A stretch of DNA of 64,000 bases from Desulfitobacterium hafniense DCB-2 (GCF_000021925.1 NC_011830.1:1450501-1514500); one strand, 5' to 3'. Positions 25,177 through 35,046 are shown, counted from the stretch's first letter. Notes: a model not told the origin generated them from the sequence alone. Numbers and translations are program-made.

Positions 25177-25944
25177 TCAGGCCTCCCGGGGACAATCGGC
25201 AATTAGGTCATTCACGACCTGCCCGGCCATGAGAAGTCCTGATACAGGAGGAACAAAGGAAATGCTGCCGGGAATCTGCCGTTTAAGGGCACAATGGGCA
25301 TCGCCCCCCGGGCAAATGCAGTTGGAGCGGCAGTCGGCTTCCGTATCCAGAGGAGTAAGGGGGAGATCGGGAGAATAGACGACTTTGATTCCCTTGGTAA
25401 TCCCTTCTTTGCGCAGTAATTTCCGCACGGCCTTGGCCAAAGGATCACCGCTGGTCTTGGATAAATCTGTAATGCGGTAATTTTCGGCAGAAAGGCGATT
25501 GCCGGCGCCCATGCTGGCAATCAAGGGAATATTGCGCTGGCTGCATTCCTTAGCCAAGGCAACTTTACTGGAGACGGTATCGATGGCGTCCACCACATAA
25601 TCCGGCTTTTGGCCCAGGAAGCTTTCCGCATTCTCAGCGGAGAAGAATTCTTTAACGGCATCCACCTTTGCTTTGGGGTTAATATCCAAGATGCGGTTTT
25701 TCATGACATCAACCTTTGCTTTACCGATGGTGGAATGGAGAGCATGAAGCTGACGGTTGATATTGGTCAGGCAAATCTCGTCGTAGTCCACGAGGATTAA
25801 ATGCCCCACGCCGGCCCGTGCTAAGGCTTCTGCGGTATAAGAGCCTACGCCGCCTATGCCGAAGATGATGACTGTGCTTTGGCTGAGCTTCGCCAAGGCG
25901 GATTTGCCGATAAGAAGCTCAGTTCTTGAGAATTTATGCTGCAT
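25177..25944 (-). CDS. tcdA: tRNA threonylcarbamoyladenosine dehydratase (TcdA), ThiF/E1-like
   Basis: This 255-residue E1-like enzyme uses ATP to cyclise t6A37 of tRNA to ct6A. The nucleotide-binding GIGGVGSYTAEALARAG lies at about residues 29-45, with the family NINRQLHAL and the catalytic-region CPGGDAHCALKR. The C-terminus FVPPVSGLLMAG is typical of TcdA and YgdL. I chose ATG 25944, because GAGGAGG is correctly spaced before it. The t6A-making genes tsaE, tsaB and tsaD lie later in this window. Confidence 0.88.
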   Translation of the reverse strand: MQHKFSRTELLIGKSALAKLSQSTVIIFGIGGVGSYTAEALARAGVGHLILVDYDEICLTNINRQLHALHSTIGKAKVDVMKNRILDINPKAKVDAVKEFFSAENAESFLGQKPDYVVDAIDTVSSKVALAKECSQRNIPLIASMGAGNRLSAENYRITDLSKTSGDPLAKAVRKLLRKEGITKGIKVVYSPDLPLTPLDTEADCRSNCICPGGDAHCALKRQIPGSISFVPPVSGLLMAGQVVNDLIADCPREA

Positions 25945-26283
25945 GAGTATCCTCCTCATTTGTCGGAAGTTTAGTAGAAGTTTATTGATTGATTGGATTG
26001 ATCTGATGATTTCAGTTAATCAGTATAGCATAGTGTTTTAGGCAAAGAAAGTGAGTGTGAAAGGCGGTGCCCTGAACGAAGAACAAGAAAATATTAGAAA
26101 GATGATAGGCTTACTTGAAAAACTCTCGTATTTTGATTATATTTAGGAAAGGCCAGTTTGTAAAGATTACGTTTAAGCTATTATTTTCTGAGAGGTTTCG
26201 TGAGGTACAGACCGTGGACGATCGCTCACTTGTATTGTATATGGTATGACTGTCCAAACAAAAATTATGGAGGTATGGATCTG

Positions 26284-26865
26284 ATGAGCAATAACCAAAA
26301 CAGTAAAAAAGAAAAATTCACCCAACCTGAGAAAAAAAGTAAGGCGCCTCTGATTGGCGGAGTGATCGTACTAGGAATCGCCATTATTGCTGGAAGCTTT
26401 TTCCTGGGGAACAAAGGCTCCGACGGGGATCAATACGCTGTCGCAACTCTTGGTCAAACCTTCGATTACAGCGGGTCTCCTCTTCCCCAGGTGGAAACGC
26501 CACCTGTTCAGGCCGCAAACGGCAAAGTGGTGGTCACCACGTTATCCGAACTTAAGGAAAAGAAATTTATCTATACTCAATATCAGGTCAATGACAAGAC
26601 CATTCCGCTTACCGCTATCGCTCTGCCCGATGGCAAAGCCATTGTGGCTGTGAGTATCTGCGAGCCCTGCAACAGTGACTCTTTCCGGATTGAAGGGAAA
26701 AAGCTGGTCTGCAATGCCTGCAACACCACCTGGGCCTTGGACTCTTTCAAAGGCTTAAGCGGAGGATGCCAGGCTTATCCGCCGGATCGCCTCATCTATA
26801 CTCAAAATGGGGATAACCTGGAGGTAGATCAAGGGATCCTGGATGCCTGGAAGCCCAGAGTTTAG
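26284..26865 (+). CDS. DUF2318 membrane-anchored protein (possible metal-uptake redox partner)
   Basis: This protein of about 193 residues has a charged N-terminus, one membrane helix (about residues 25-45), then a DUF2318 domain with a CEPCNSD and CNACNTTW pair of CxxC motifs. A final GGCQAYPP follows. In Campylobacter-type P19/FTR1 iron-uptake loci a DUF2318 protein is encoded just before two FtsX-type permeases and an ATPase; the same set follows here with the ATPase gene first, without FTR1 or P19. ATG 26284 is ten bases after GGAGG. Confidence 0.82.
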   Translation: MSNNQNSKKEKFTQPEKKSKAPLIGGVIVLGIAIIAGSFFLGNKGSDGDQYAVATLGQTFDYSGSPLPQVETPPVQAANGKVVVTTLSELKEKKFIYTQYQVNDKTIPLTAIALPDGKAIVAVSICEPCNSDSFRIEGKKLVCNACNTTWALDSFKGLSGGCQAYPPDRLIYTQNGDNLEVDQGILDAWKPRV

Positions 26866-26932
26866 TCAATAGCTTGCCCATGGAATCCAGCAGTATTCAG
26901 GTAAATAGCCTTGAGCAGCAGGGAGGTTGAAG

Positions 26933-27631
26933 ATGAGTTTAATCAAGGTCGATCATGTAGCAAAAATCTATCAAGGCGGCGAGGGAACAGTCTATGCCCT
27001 GAAAGATACGAATCTCCAGGTTCTTCAAGGTCAGTTTCTGGCTTTGCTGGGACCTTCCGGCTCAGGGAAGAGCACCCTGCTCAGCATCCTCGGTGCCTTG
27101 AATCCGCCCACAGAGGGTAAGGTCTTCATCGATGATATTGATATCTATGGGCTGGATGAAGAGCGCAGAGCTGATTTCCGCCACGAGTATATTGGCTTTG
27201 TCTTTCAGCAATATCAGTTGATACCCTATCTCACCGCCCTGGAAAATGTGATGCTCCCTTTAGCGATCACCCGGCACTCTGATCGAACTCAGCGTGAGAT
27301 GGCTCAAAAAGTTCTGGAAAAGGTGGGGCTGGGCAGTAAGTCCCTGCGCCTGCCTAACCAGCTTTCCGGTGGCGAGCAAAACCGGGTGGCCATTGCCCGG
27401 GCCATCGTCAATAATCCAGTGATTCTGTTCGCCGATGAACCAACAGGAAGCCTTGACACCAAGACGGCCAAGGAAATTCTGGAACTCTTCCAAGCCTTGA
27501 ATAAAGAGGGGCAGACGATCATTATGGTGACCCATAATCTGGAGAATCTTGCCTATGTCTCCCATGCGGTGCAGATCCGGGATGGAATTATTGAAAAAGC
27601 TCCTCAGCCTGTGGTCGGTGGTGTGATATGA
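26933..27631 (+). CDS. ABC transporter ATPase, MacB/LolD type
   Basis: This 232-residue ATPase has Walker A GPSGSGKST, Q-loop VFQQYQLIPYLTA, signature LSGGEQNRVAIARA, Walker B ILFADEPTGSLD and the His switch MVTHN. It belongs to the LolD/MacB/FtsE class that works with FtsX-type permeases. Start ATG 26933 follows GGAGG. It overlaps the first permease gene by four bases. Confidence 0.93.
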   Translation: MSLIKVDHVAKIYQGGEGTVYALKDTNLQVLQGQFLALLGPSGSGKSTLLSILGALNPPTEGKVFIDDIDIYGLDEERRADFRHEYIGFVFQQYQLIPYLTALENVMLPLAITRHSDRTQREMAQKVLEKVGLGSKSLRLPNQLSGGEQNRVAIARAIVNNPVILFADEPTGSLDTKTAKEILELFQALNKEGQTIIMVTHNLENLAYVSHAVQIRDGIIEKAPQPVVGGVI

Positions 27632-28788
27632 ACCTCTTCACCATTACTCTGGGGAATTTAAAACGGCGCAAACTGCGTTCTCTTTTGCTTTTATTCAGCA
27701 TCATCATCGGTGTGGCCTCCAGTGTCTTTCTTTTTACCACCACCCGCTCTATGGAACAGGATGTAGCTGATAAAATCGACCAGTTTGGCTCCAATCTTCT
27801 CATTCTCCCCAAGACTGGCGAAACCTTATCCTTTGGCGGGGTGACCGTGGGAACCAGCCCGGGCCAAGAGCTGGATATGGACATGATCCCGCAGATGAAA
27901 ACCATTAAGAATAATGAGACGTTAGCCACCATATCCCCTAAACTGCTTGCCGAAGGGGAGATAAACACGAAGAGAGTACTCCTGGTGGGGGTGCAGTTCC
28001 CTGAGGAGCTGCGCCTAAAAAAGTGGTGGACGATTGAGGGATTGGCAGTTGGCCAGCTCCCAAAGAGCAACGAGATTCTGATCGGCAGCGAAGTGGCACG
28101 CATCCTTGATCTTAGCCTTGGGCAAGAGGTTGAAATTAAAGGGGAAAAATTCCGGGTAGGAGGAATCATCCAACCCACAGGTTCCCTGGAGAATGACCAG
28201 GCGATCTTTATGGATTTGCCTGCCTTGCAAAAAGTTGAAGATAAGCCCACCGCTATCAGCCTTATTGAAGCAGCAGTGCTTTGCTATACCTGTCCCATTG
28301 AAGATGTCAGCCTGCAATTAAGTGAAAAACTTCCCGGTACTAAAGTGGCCGCTCTCCAGTCCACCATAGAATCAAGGGATGATACCGTCGCTCAGTTCAG
28401 CCTTTTTGCTGCGGTGATATCCGTGATTTTGCTCATGACCAGTGGCTTTGTAGTGGCCATGTCCATGATCTCGGCAGTTAAAGAACGGACACGGGATATT
28501 GGAATTTTGCGCGCCATTGGCTTTCGGAAAAAGCATATTCTGCGTATGTTTCTTTATGAAGTCAGCCTGATCAGCGCCTTGGGAGGTTTAATGGGCTTTG
28601 CTCTGGGCATGGGGCTGGCGATGCAATTGGGTTCCACTGTGGTCCAGATGACCGTTCAGGTACCCTTTCAGCCGCTGCTTGCCCTTTATTCTCTGGCAGC
28701 CGCCCTGGTGATCAGCCTTATAGCCGGCATCTATCCAGCCTGGCAGGCCAGCAGGCTTGATCCTGTTGAAGCCTTGCGTTATTTCTAA
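27628..28788 (+). CDS. FtsX/MacB-type ABC permease 1
   Basis: This 386-residue permease has an N-terminal membrane helix, a large MacB-PCD-like external domain (residues about 45-230), then three C-terminal helices with the FtsX motif RTRDIGILRAIGFRKKHI. It begins within the ATPase stop (ATGA). It is similar to the next gene and the two probably form a heterodimer. Confidence 0.92.
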   Translation: MNLFTITLGNLKRRKLRSLLLLFSIIIGVASSVFLFTTTRSMEQDVADKIDQFGSNLLILPKTGETLSFGGVTVGTSPGQELDMDMIPQMKTIKNNETLATISPKLLAEGEINTKRVLLVGVQFPEELRLKKWWTIEGLAVGQLPKSNEILIGSEVARILDLSLGQEVEIKGEKFRVGGIIQPTGSLENDQAIFMDLPALQKVEDKPTAISLIEAAVLCYTCPIEDVSLQLSEKLPGTKVAALQSTIESRDDTVAQFSLFAAVISVILLMTSGFVVAMSMISAVKERTRDIGILRAIGFRKKHILRMFLYEVSLISALGGLMGFALGMGLAMQLGSTVVQMTVQVPFQPLLALYSLAAALVISLIAGIYPAWQASRLDPVEALRYF

Positions 28789-28821
28789 GGAATTTTGCTT
28801 ACTTCTATCTCGGAGGTATAT

Positions 28822-29958
28822 ATGACACTTAACCACATCGCTCTGCAAAATCTGCGTAGAAGACCGGGCAAAACCCTCTTTTTGATCCTGATTTTTGCCT
28901 TTATCGTTGCGGCCATTTCCGCCTTAACGATTCTGGCGTTGGAAATGAAAGCAAATTTGCAGAAAAGTTTAACCGAATACGGTGCCAATGTAGTGATTAG
29001 CCCGCGCTCCGAGCACTTGAATTTAAGCTATGGCGGATTATCTTTCTCAGGAGTGGAGTATGAGGTCAAGAAGCTGGATGCCGGTACTGGGGAGAAGGTC
29101 TCCCAAGAGGTGGGCCAGGAAGTGATCATTGCTCCCAAAGTTATTGGCTCAGCGGAAACCCCGGGCCAAACCTTTATGATTATCGGCGTTGACTTCGACC
29201 AAGAGCTTAAGATGAAGCCATGGTGGAAAATTGAGGGCATGGCTGCTCAAGACAACCAGGTGGTCATCGGTTCCCGGTTGGCTATGAGTTCTGACCTGAA
29301 GATAGGGGATACACTGGATTTAGGGAAGGGAAACTATCCGGTGGTAGGAATTATGGCGGAGACAGGGGGCTCTGAGGACCAAGGAGTGTTTACAACGATC
29401 CATACTGCCCGAACTCTTACAGGAATTACTTCCGAATGGTCCTTGATCGAACTTAACACGCCGGATGCTGCACAGACCGTAGCCCAATTAAGGCCTGTTC
29501 TGGAGTCGGCTAATGTCACGGAAGTGACTCAGCTCGTTCAAGGCTCCCAAGAGAATGTGGAGCGCTTCACCAGTTTTTCCCGGACTATCTCCTTAGCCAT
29601 GGGCTTAATTGGAGCCATGGTGATTATCGTGACCTTGGCCGGAAATGTGAATGACCGGACTCGGGAACTGGGAGTGCTCCGTGCGATTGGCTTTCGTCAA
29701 AAGCATATATTATTCTTGCTTGGCCGAGAAGCGCTGATCATCAGCCTTGTCGGAAGTCTTCTTGGCTACAGTATAGGAATCGTTGCTCCTCTCGTTCTGG
29801 GGCCGTTATTAGGCTATGGCAAATTTTCCTTTGCCTTTCATGTCGGATTAGGAAGCGCTTTGGTTATCGGTTCTCTTTTGGTGGGAATATTGGCGATGAT
29901 TTATCCTGCATGGAGAACATTGAAACTTGATTTACAGGAAATATTGATTGCACTTTAG
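28822..29958 (+). CDS. FtsX/MacB-type ABC permease 2
   Basis: This 378-residue permease has the same layout as the previous one: one N-terminal helix, external domain, and three C-terminal helices with RTRELGVLRAIGFRQKHI. ATG 28822 is preceded by GGAGG. The two permeases look like a duplicated pair. With the DUF2318 protein they may form a metal or heme handling system (inference). Confidence 0.92.
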   Translation: MTLNHIALQNLRRRPGKTLFLILIFAFIVAAISALTILALEMKANLQKSLTEYGANVVISPRSEHLNLSYGGLSFSGVEYEVKKLDAGTGEKVSQEVGQEVIIAPKVIGSAETPGQTFMIIGVDFDQELKMKPWWKIEGMAAQDNQVVIGSRLAMSSDLKIGDTLDLGKGNYPVVGIMAETGGSEDQGVFTTIHTARTLTGITSEWSLIELNTPDAAQTVAQLRPVLESANVTEVTQLVQGSQENVERFTSFSRTISLAMGLIGAMVIIVTLAGNVNDRTRELGVLRAIGFRQKHILFLLGREALIISLVGSLLGYSIGIVAPLVLGPLLGYGKFSFAFHVGLGSALVIGSLLVGILAMIYPAWRTLKLDLQEILIAL

Positions 29959-29974
29959 CTTAGTGCAGTGTAGA

Positions 29975-30006
29975 AGGGGAAGCCCAAAAAGGCTTCCTCT
30001 TTTATT
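29975..30006 (+). terminator. Terminator of the DUF2318-ABC operon
   Basis: AGGGGAAGCC (29975-29984) pairs with GGCTTCCTCT (29991-30000) over CAAAAA, with one wobble, then TTTATTATT. Confidence 0.9.
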
Positions 30007-30148
30007 ATTAATAAATAATTGCCCTAAACTTAAACTTATGTTAGAGGAATTTATAAATCTCAATAGAATTATTTAAGTATAGAAACTGCACTAAGGAATG
30101 TTTACTTTTAGAAATTATTTGTAGCGTAAGCAAAAGGGGGTAACAGCA

Positions 30149-31864
30149 ATGCAAAAATTCCGCAATCTGAAAACAGCCTCAAAAATTAATAGTTTAGTCC
30201 TGCTCATGGCAGTATTTCTTGGGCTTGTAGGCTTCGTGGGGATATATTCCGCCAATAACTTAGCTGCTTCTTTGGAAGGTATGTATCAGGATAATTTGCT
30301 GCCAATCAAATGGCTCAATGCAGCCCGGGGGCAAAGCAGGGCAGTAGAGGCAATGACTCTTGAATTATTTATCACTCAGGATCAAGACAGACAGCAGGAG
30401 ATTCTCCAGGATGTCCAAGAGCGGGCGGCGGAAGTAGACACCCTCCTTAGCGATTATGGCAAGACAACTATGGACACATACGAACAAGAACGATTACCAA
30501 AGCTGATGGATGAATTGCAGATATACCGGACAGAAAGAAGCAAAGCAGTGGATTTGGCATTAGCGGGAAAGCAGGATGAAGCCTATACATATTTTGCTGC
30601 TAATGCTGCTGACGACCTCGATGTTGTGAATGCCCTTTTAGAGGAACTTGCTGATTATAATGCCCAAATTGCCGATGATGAAGGGATAAAAAGTAAGTCG
30701 TTAGCTTCAATGGTAAGCAAACTTATGATAGGAATAACTTTCGCCGCTATAGTTTTGGCTTTGGGCATAGGTTGGTATATCGCCAGGATGATTGCTAATC
30801 CCCTGGCTCAGTTAGTAGGAACAGTTCGCGAAATCGCCCAAGGCAACTTAGCGGTAAGAAGAATGGATCTTATTTCTCAAGATGAAGTTGGTCAGCTGGC
30901 TGCTGAATTTAATACTATGACGGACAACTTGCGGGTTTTAGTCAAAAATATAGCTTACACTTCAGAACAAGTAGCGGCTTCTTCAGAGGAACTAACGGCC
31001 AGTGCCGAGCAGTCAGCCTCTGCCACGAACCAGATTGCCGCAACAATTACTGATGTAGCTGCAGGAGCAACCAGGCAAGAAGCTGCTATAGATGATACAG
31101 CATCCATCGTGGAGCAGATGTCGGCAGGTGTTCAGGAGATTGCGGCTAATGCTAATACTGTTTCGAGATCTGCTGAAATGACTGCAACTGCAGCTGGCCA
31201 AGGAGATAAGGCTGTGGAAGCAGCGGTGAGCCAGATGAAAAACATTGAAATCACGGTAGCAGGTACAGCTCAGGTAGTTAGGCAATTAGGTGAGCGATCG
31301 AAAGAAATCGGTCAGATAGTTGATGCGATTTCCGGAATTGCCGCCCAAACCAATCTGTTGGCACTGAATGCGGCGATAGAGGCTGCTCGTGCCGGCGAAC
31401 AAGGCAGAGGATTTGCCGTAGTTGCTGAGGAAGTACGCAAGCTGGCTGAGCAATCCCAGGAAGCGGCTAAGGAAATTGCCGGCTTGATCGCAGAAATTCA
31501 GCAGGAAACCGGCAGTGCAGTCAATGCTATGCATGATGGCACCCGTGAAGTAAAGGTTGGATCTGAAGTTGTAAACTCTGCTGGACAGGCATTTAAAGAG
31601 ATTGTAAATCTTATCGGTGAAGTTTCCACCCAAGTCAGGGAAATTTCAGCAGCAATTCAACAGATGGCTTCCGGAAGCCAGCAAATCGTGGATTCGATAC
31701 GGGATATTGAGCATATCAGCAATGAGGCATCCAGCCAAACTCAGACTGTCTCGGCTGCTACCGAAGAGCAGTCCGCATCTATGGAACAGATTGCCGCATC
31801 CAGTCAAGCACTGGCCAAGATGGCGGATGAGCTCCAAAATTCAATCGGGAAGTTTAGGGTTTAA
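30149..31864 (+). CDS. Methyl-accepting chemotaxis protein
   Basis: This 571-residue chemoreceptor has an N-terminal membrane helix, a four-helix-bundle sensor (about residues 35-185), a second helix (about 190-210), a HAMP domain, and a cytoplasmic signalling coiled coil with the hairpin tip QTNLLALNAAIEAARAGE. It should control CheA by sensing a ligand outside the cell. No other chemotaxis gene is adjacent. GGGGGTAAC precedes the ATG. Confidence 0.95.
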   Translation: MQKFRNLKTASKINSLVLLMAVFLGLVGFVGIYSANNLAASLEGMYQDNLLPIKWLNAARGQSRAVEAMTLELFITQDQDRQQEILQDVQERAAEVDTLLSDYGKTTMDTYEQERLPKLMDELQIYRTERSKAVDLALAGKQDEAYTYFAANAADDLDVVNALLEELADYNAQIADDEGIKSKSLASMVSKLMIGITFAAIVLALGIGWYIARMIANPLAQLVGTVREIAQGNLAVRRMDLISQDEVGQLAAEFNTMTDNLRVLVKNIAYTSEQVAASSEELTASAEQSASATNQIAATITDVAAGATRQEAAIDDTASIVEQMSAGVQEIAANANTVSRSAEMTATAAGQGDKAVEAAVSQMKNIEITVAGTAQVVRQLGERSKEIGQIVDAISGIAAQTNLLALNAAIEAARAGEQGRGFAVVAEEVRKLAEQSQEAAKEIAGLIAEIQQETGSAVNAMHDGTREVKVGSEVVNSAGQAFKEIVNLIGEVSTQVREISAAIQQMASGSQQIVDSIRDIEHISNEASSQTQTVSAATEEQSASMEQIAASSQALAKMADELQNSIGKFRV

Positions 31865-31883
31865 TGTCAGAATTCCCATCGAC

Positions 31884-31921
31884 AAGCACTGAATGACGAG
31901 AAAGCTCGTCATTCAGTGCTT
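31884..31921 (+). terminator. Terminator of the chemoreceptor gene
   Basis: AAGCACTGAATGACGAG (31884-31900) and CTCGTCATTCAGTGCTT (31905-31921) form a perfect 17-bp stem with an AAAG loop. The T-run after it is poor. Confidence 0.8.
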
Positions 31922-32027
31922 GCACTTTATTCTGTACAAATTTAAGGATTAGAAGGAAGAATGTTCTAATTTGGCGAAGCTATATCTTAAAGAAACAGAG
32001 ATTTGTCAGTTAGCGGAGGTAGCCGGG

Positions 32028-32444
32028 ATGCAGGAATATGTAAAACCTAATATGATATTGCCAATCAGCTTACATGATGCCAGGTTGAGCAGTATTAGAG
32101 TAGAGAGTGACATGATAACCTTTGTCATGGAAGATGGGATACGAACTATTGATGGTAATCAGGTAGAACAAATCGGAAAGGCAATGGTTTCTTTTCCAAA
32201 AGCGGACTTTGATTTTTGCAGGATCTACTGTACCGGCAGAGATAATTATCAAAAAGAGTGGGATATTCGAGATTTCACAACGAAACTACAGGCTGGTGTG
32301 TTTATCATTGATATTATAGATGAAACATATGGTTACAATCAGGCAAAGTTCGTCTGTAATATGACGGTAAATCATGAATGGTTTGCATGTGATATTGAAA
32401 TTTATCATTTTGGCCTGATTAAATATAATTGGGAAAGCACGTGA
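32028..32444 (+). CDS. Hypothetical protein, 138 residues
   Basis: I do not recognise a family. The protein is soluble, acidic and beta-rich by appearance (for example AGVFIIDIIDETYGYNQAKFV). ATG 32028 has GGAGGT seven bases upstream and is the likely start; a TTG start at 31971 would add 19 residues. It stands alone after the chemoreceptor. Confidence 0.65.
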   Translation: MQEYVKPNMILPISLHDARLSSIRVESDMITFVMEDGIRTIDGNQVEQIGKAMVSFPKADFDFCRIYCTGRDNYQKEWDIRDFTTKLQAGVFIIDIIDETYGYNQAKFVCNMTVNHEWFACDIEIYHFGLIKYNWEST

Positions 32445-32511
32445 GCAATGGATTTGCCCGGCAATAATTCATTTTTAACTGATTGTTATGGCAGTCAGTC
32501 ATGGAGGAACT

Positions 32512-33105
32512 ATGAGGATAAGAATAATCAAACTTAGAAAAACTGTAATGAGAATTACAGCGGGCTTGGTGCTTGCTATGATACCTCTTCTTATACAGGG
32601 CTGTACGAAAACGGGGAATGCGGAAGGGCCGGTGCCGTCTCAGTTGCCGGCGGCCCAAAAATCAGTTGTGCAAACGGTAACGCCGACACCGTCGGAGGAC
32701 GCTGCATCCATCGGTATCACGGCGGAAAATTATCCGCGCATCGACGGTTCGACCTCCACGCTTCCGCTTGTACAGAGGATATATAAAAGGATGTTTCTGC
32801 ACGTGGATGGCGGTGGGGACGGATGGCCGGGCCTTCCGCAGAAAGCTTCCAAAACAATGAGGTCTTATGAGATGCTTATCGCAGGAGACGTCGATTTAAT
32901 TCTCGTACCGGACCCTTCGCAAGAGATTAGGCAGATGGCTGAGAGTTCAGGAACGGAGCTTGAATATATCCCCGTCGGGGCGGAGGCTCTTGTGTTTGTT
33001 ACACACAAGGATAATATCGTAAACAATATTACCGCCTCCCAGGTGCAACGGGAAGTCGCTATTTCCGAATTGGGTGCATTAAAGACGTTGTATGAGTCTC
33101 CATAA
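32512..33105 (+). pseudogene. Truncated PstS-like substrate-binding lipoprotein
   Basis: The 197-residue product starts with a lipoprotein signal (LIQGC lipobox) and a Pro/Thr/Val-rich linker. It then has PstS-type motifs: YPRIDGSTSTLPLV, and VFVTHKDNIVNNITASQV. PstS-like proteins continue for another 100 or more residues after this point. Here the frame ends shortly after and nothing PstS-like follows, so the C-terminal lobe is missing. GGAGG precedes the ATG. It is probably non-functional as a solute binder, unless it has a different role. Confidence 0.7.
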
Positions 33106-33189
33106 TGAGCCGGAATTTGAATAGAGAAGCCTTGCCAATATCTTGAATGCTGATGTAAAGGTGATAGGTTGTTTAAGGGAGGGAAAAGA

Positions 33190-33711
33190 ATGAACCAGCG
33201 TGAGATTGCCAGTATAGGGTGTAAGCTTATCGGGATTTTCTTTATCGTTCAAGGGACCAGTCTGCTTTCACTTAATGTACCTGTAACGGCAAATATGATA
33301 GTTGACTATACATTGATTAATTTAGTGTATTCGTTAATTACGATCCTATTTGGTATTTTGCTGTGGTGCTTTTCTGATAAATTAGCTAAAATTTTGGTTA
33401 AGGAAAAGAATCGAAATGAGACTGTCGGATTAGGGGCGAATGAGCTACAGAGAATAGGCTTTTCAGTATTGGGGCTTTATTTTATTGGGAACTCACTGCC
33501 GGAATTGGTGACTAAATCAGCCAGTTTGCATACTTCCGGCTATGGATTACCGGAACCCACCGGGTTGCGGATACTTTTTTTAGGAGGACCAATAACCGAA
33601 TTGCTTATTGGAATAGGCATTTTTCTTGGTTCACAGGGGTTGGTTAATCTACTCAGCCTCATTAGAACGGCCGGACTAAAGAGAGAAAGGGATTCAGAAT
33701 TAGAAGAATGA
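33190..33711 (+). CDS. Hypothetical integral membrane protein, 173 residues
   Basis: The product has about four hydrophobic segments: residues 10-30, 40-65, 92-108 and 135-155. It ends in a charged tail (KRERDSELEE). I recognise no family. ATG 33190 follows GGGAGGG. The following gene is co-directional. Confidence 0.65.
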   Translation: MNQREIASIGCKLIGIFFIVQGTSLLSLNVPVTANMIVDYTLINLVYSLITILFGILLWCFSDKLAKILVKEKNRNETVGLGANELQRIGFSVLGLYFIGNSLPELVTKSASLHTSGYGLPEPTGLRILFLGGPITELLIGIGIFLGSQGLVNLLSLIRTAGLKRERDSELEE

Positions 33712-33789
33712 TGGAATGGAAAAACAATAGGATATTGAAGCCGCATAGGGTAGGAATGCAGCAGTAACTTTTGCCAGGAGGGAATAAGA

Positions 33790-34317
33790 ATGGAGTTTTA
33801 TATTCGACCGATAGAAATTGGTGATGGGAAGGGGATAAATGAATTAAGGCGCATGCCTGGGGTTTTTGAAAATATTTTAGGTATCCCGTCCGAGCAGTTA
33901 AAGCGGAATGAGGATTTTATCGCCAATTTAGATGCCAACCAGCATCAATTTGTGGCGGTAGCCAGATCTCAGGATGGTCAGGAAGTGATCATCGGACATG
34001 CAGGCTTAACGGTATATCCTAATCAGCGCCTGCGGCATAGTGGGGGCATTGGCATAATGATTCATAAAGACTACCAGAATCAGGGTGTTGGCAGTGCCTT
34101 GTTAGGAAGGCTTGTAGATGTTGCGGACAACTGGCTAATGTTGGTTAGGATTGAGTTGACTGTATTCGCAGACAATGCCAGAGCTATACATTTGTATGAA
34201 AGGTTTGGCTTTGAAAAAGAAGGAGTAAAGCGCTTGGCGGCAATAAGAAATGGCAAATATGAAGATGAATATCTGATGGCCAGAATAAACAGATCAAATT
34301 ATAATCCTCAGTCTTAA
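33790..34317 (+). CDS. GNAT-family N-acetyltransferase
   Basis: This 175-residue acetyltransferase has the acetyl-CoA motif A in HKDYQNQGVGSALLGRLVD, followed by ELTVFADNARAIHLYERFGFEKEG, the usual GNAT motif B. It resembles the RimL/SpeG-like set. The substrate is unknown. CAGGAGGG precedes the ATG. Confidence 0.88.
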   Translation: MEFYIRPIEIGDGKGINELRRMPGVFENILGIPSEQLKRNEDFIANLDANQHQFVAVARSQDGQEVIIGHAGLTVYPNQRLRHSGGIGIMIHKDYQNQGVGSALLGRLVDVADNWLMLVRIELTVFADNARAIHLYERFGFEKEGVKRLAAIRNGKYEDEYLMARINRSNYNPQS

Positions 34318-34338
34318 TTTAGCCTAAGGAGGAAAGCG

Positions 34339-34551
34339 ATGCCCGAGTGGTTTAATATATCTTTATGGATTTTTGGGCTGCTTGCGGGAATAGTATTATA
34401 TACCCTTACCTATAGCAGGAGATATATTGGCTGGGTAAGGGAAAGACTCCCCATGCCCGATGAAAAGATAAAGCTGATGGAAAGAAGCGGAGGAATCATC
34501 CTCGCTACGCTTTCCGTACTCAGCTTGTTAAAATTACTTTTAATAGGATAA
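34339..34551 (+). CDS. Small membrane protein, 70 residues
   Basis: Two hydrophobic segments (residues 8-24 and 51-69) flank a charged loop (RRYIGWVRERLPMPDEKIKLMERS). AAGGAGG precedes the ATG. It lies 21 bases after the acetyltransferase gene, probably in the same transcript. I recognise no family. Confidence 0.7.
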   Translation: MPEWFNISLWIFGLLAGIVLYTLTYSRRYIGWVRERLPMPDEKIKLMERSGGIILATLSVLSLLKLLLIG

Positions 34552-34662
34552 CTTGTAGCTTATGTTTTAATGATGCTTAAACTAGGTTGAGAAAATTAAG
34601 TATAATCAAGCTGTGGAGGAGCTATTGAAATTTATTGGTTGTTGTCAAAAGAGGAAATGATT

Positions 34663-35046
34663 ATGGCAATAAAAAGAAATCGATGGGCGTACCTTATCTT
34701 GGTTGGAGTAACAATAATGCTTGGCTTAAGCAGCCGGCAGTTTTCAGGGTATTTGCCCGGAGCAATCAATCTCTACTTGGGAGATGCCTTATGGGCACTT
34801 ATGGTTTTCTTTATATTTTGCTTTATTTTCAGGTCGAAAGGAACCGGCTGGCTTGCTGCAGTAGCGTTGCTTTTCGCTTTTGGAATTGAAATCAGTCAGC
34901 TTTATCATGCTCCCTGGATTGATGCTATAAGGCAAACCCGGCTGGGAGGTTTGGTGCTGGGGTATGGCTTTTTGTGGAGGGATTTAGTGGCCTACACCAT
35001 CGGAGCAGCAGTGGGAGCAGTCATAGACAGGCAGATAAACTCTTAG
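34663..35046 (+). CDS. DUF2809 family membrane protein
   Basis: This 127-residue protein has four membrane segments and the DUF2809 signature: GLSSRQFSGYLP, LYLGDALWALMVFF, EISQLYHAPWIDAIR and GFLWRDLVAYTIGA. Function is unknown, though the family is VanZ-like. I set the start at ATG 34663 on spacing from GAGGA; 34639 and 34657 are alternatives. Confidence 0.82.
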   Translation: MAIKRNRWAYLILVGVTIMLGLSSRQFSGYLPGAINLYLGDALWALMVFFIFCFIFRSKGTGWLAAVALLFAFGIEISQLYHAPWIDAIRQTRLGGLVLGYGFLWRDLVAYTIGAAVGAVIDRQINS

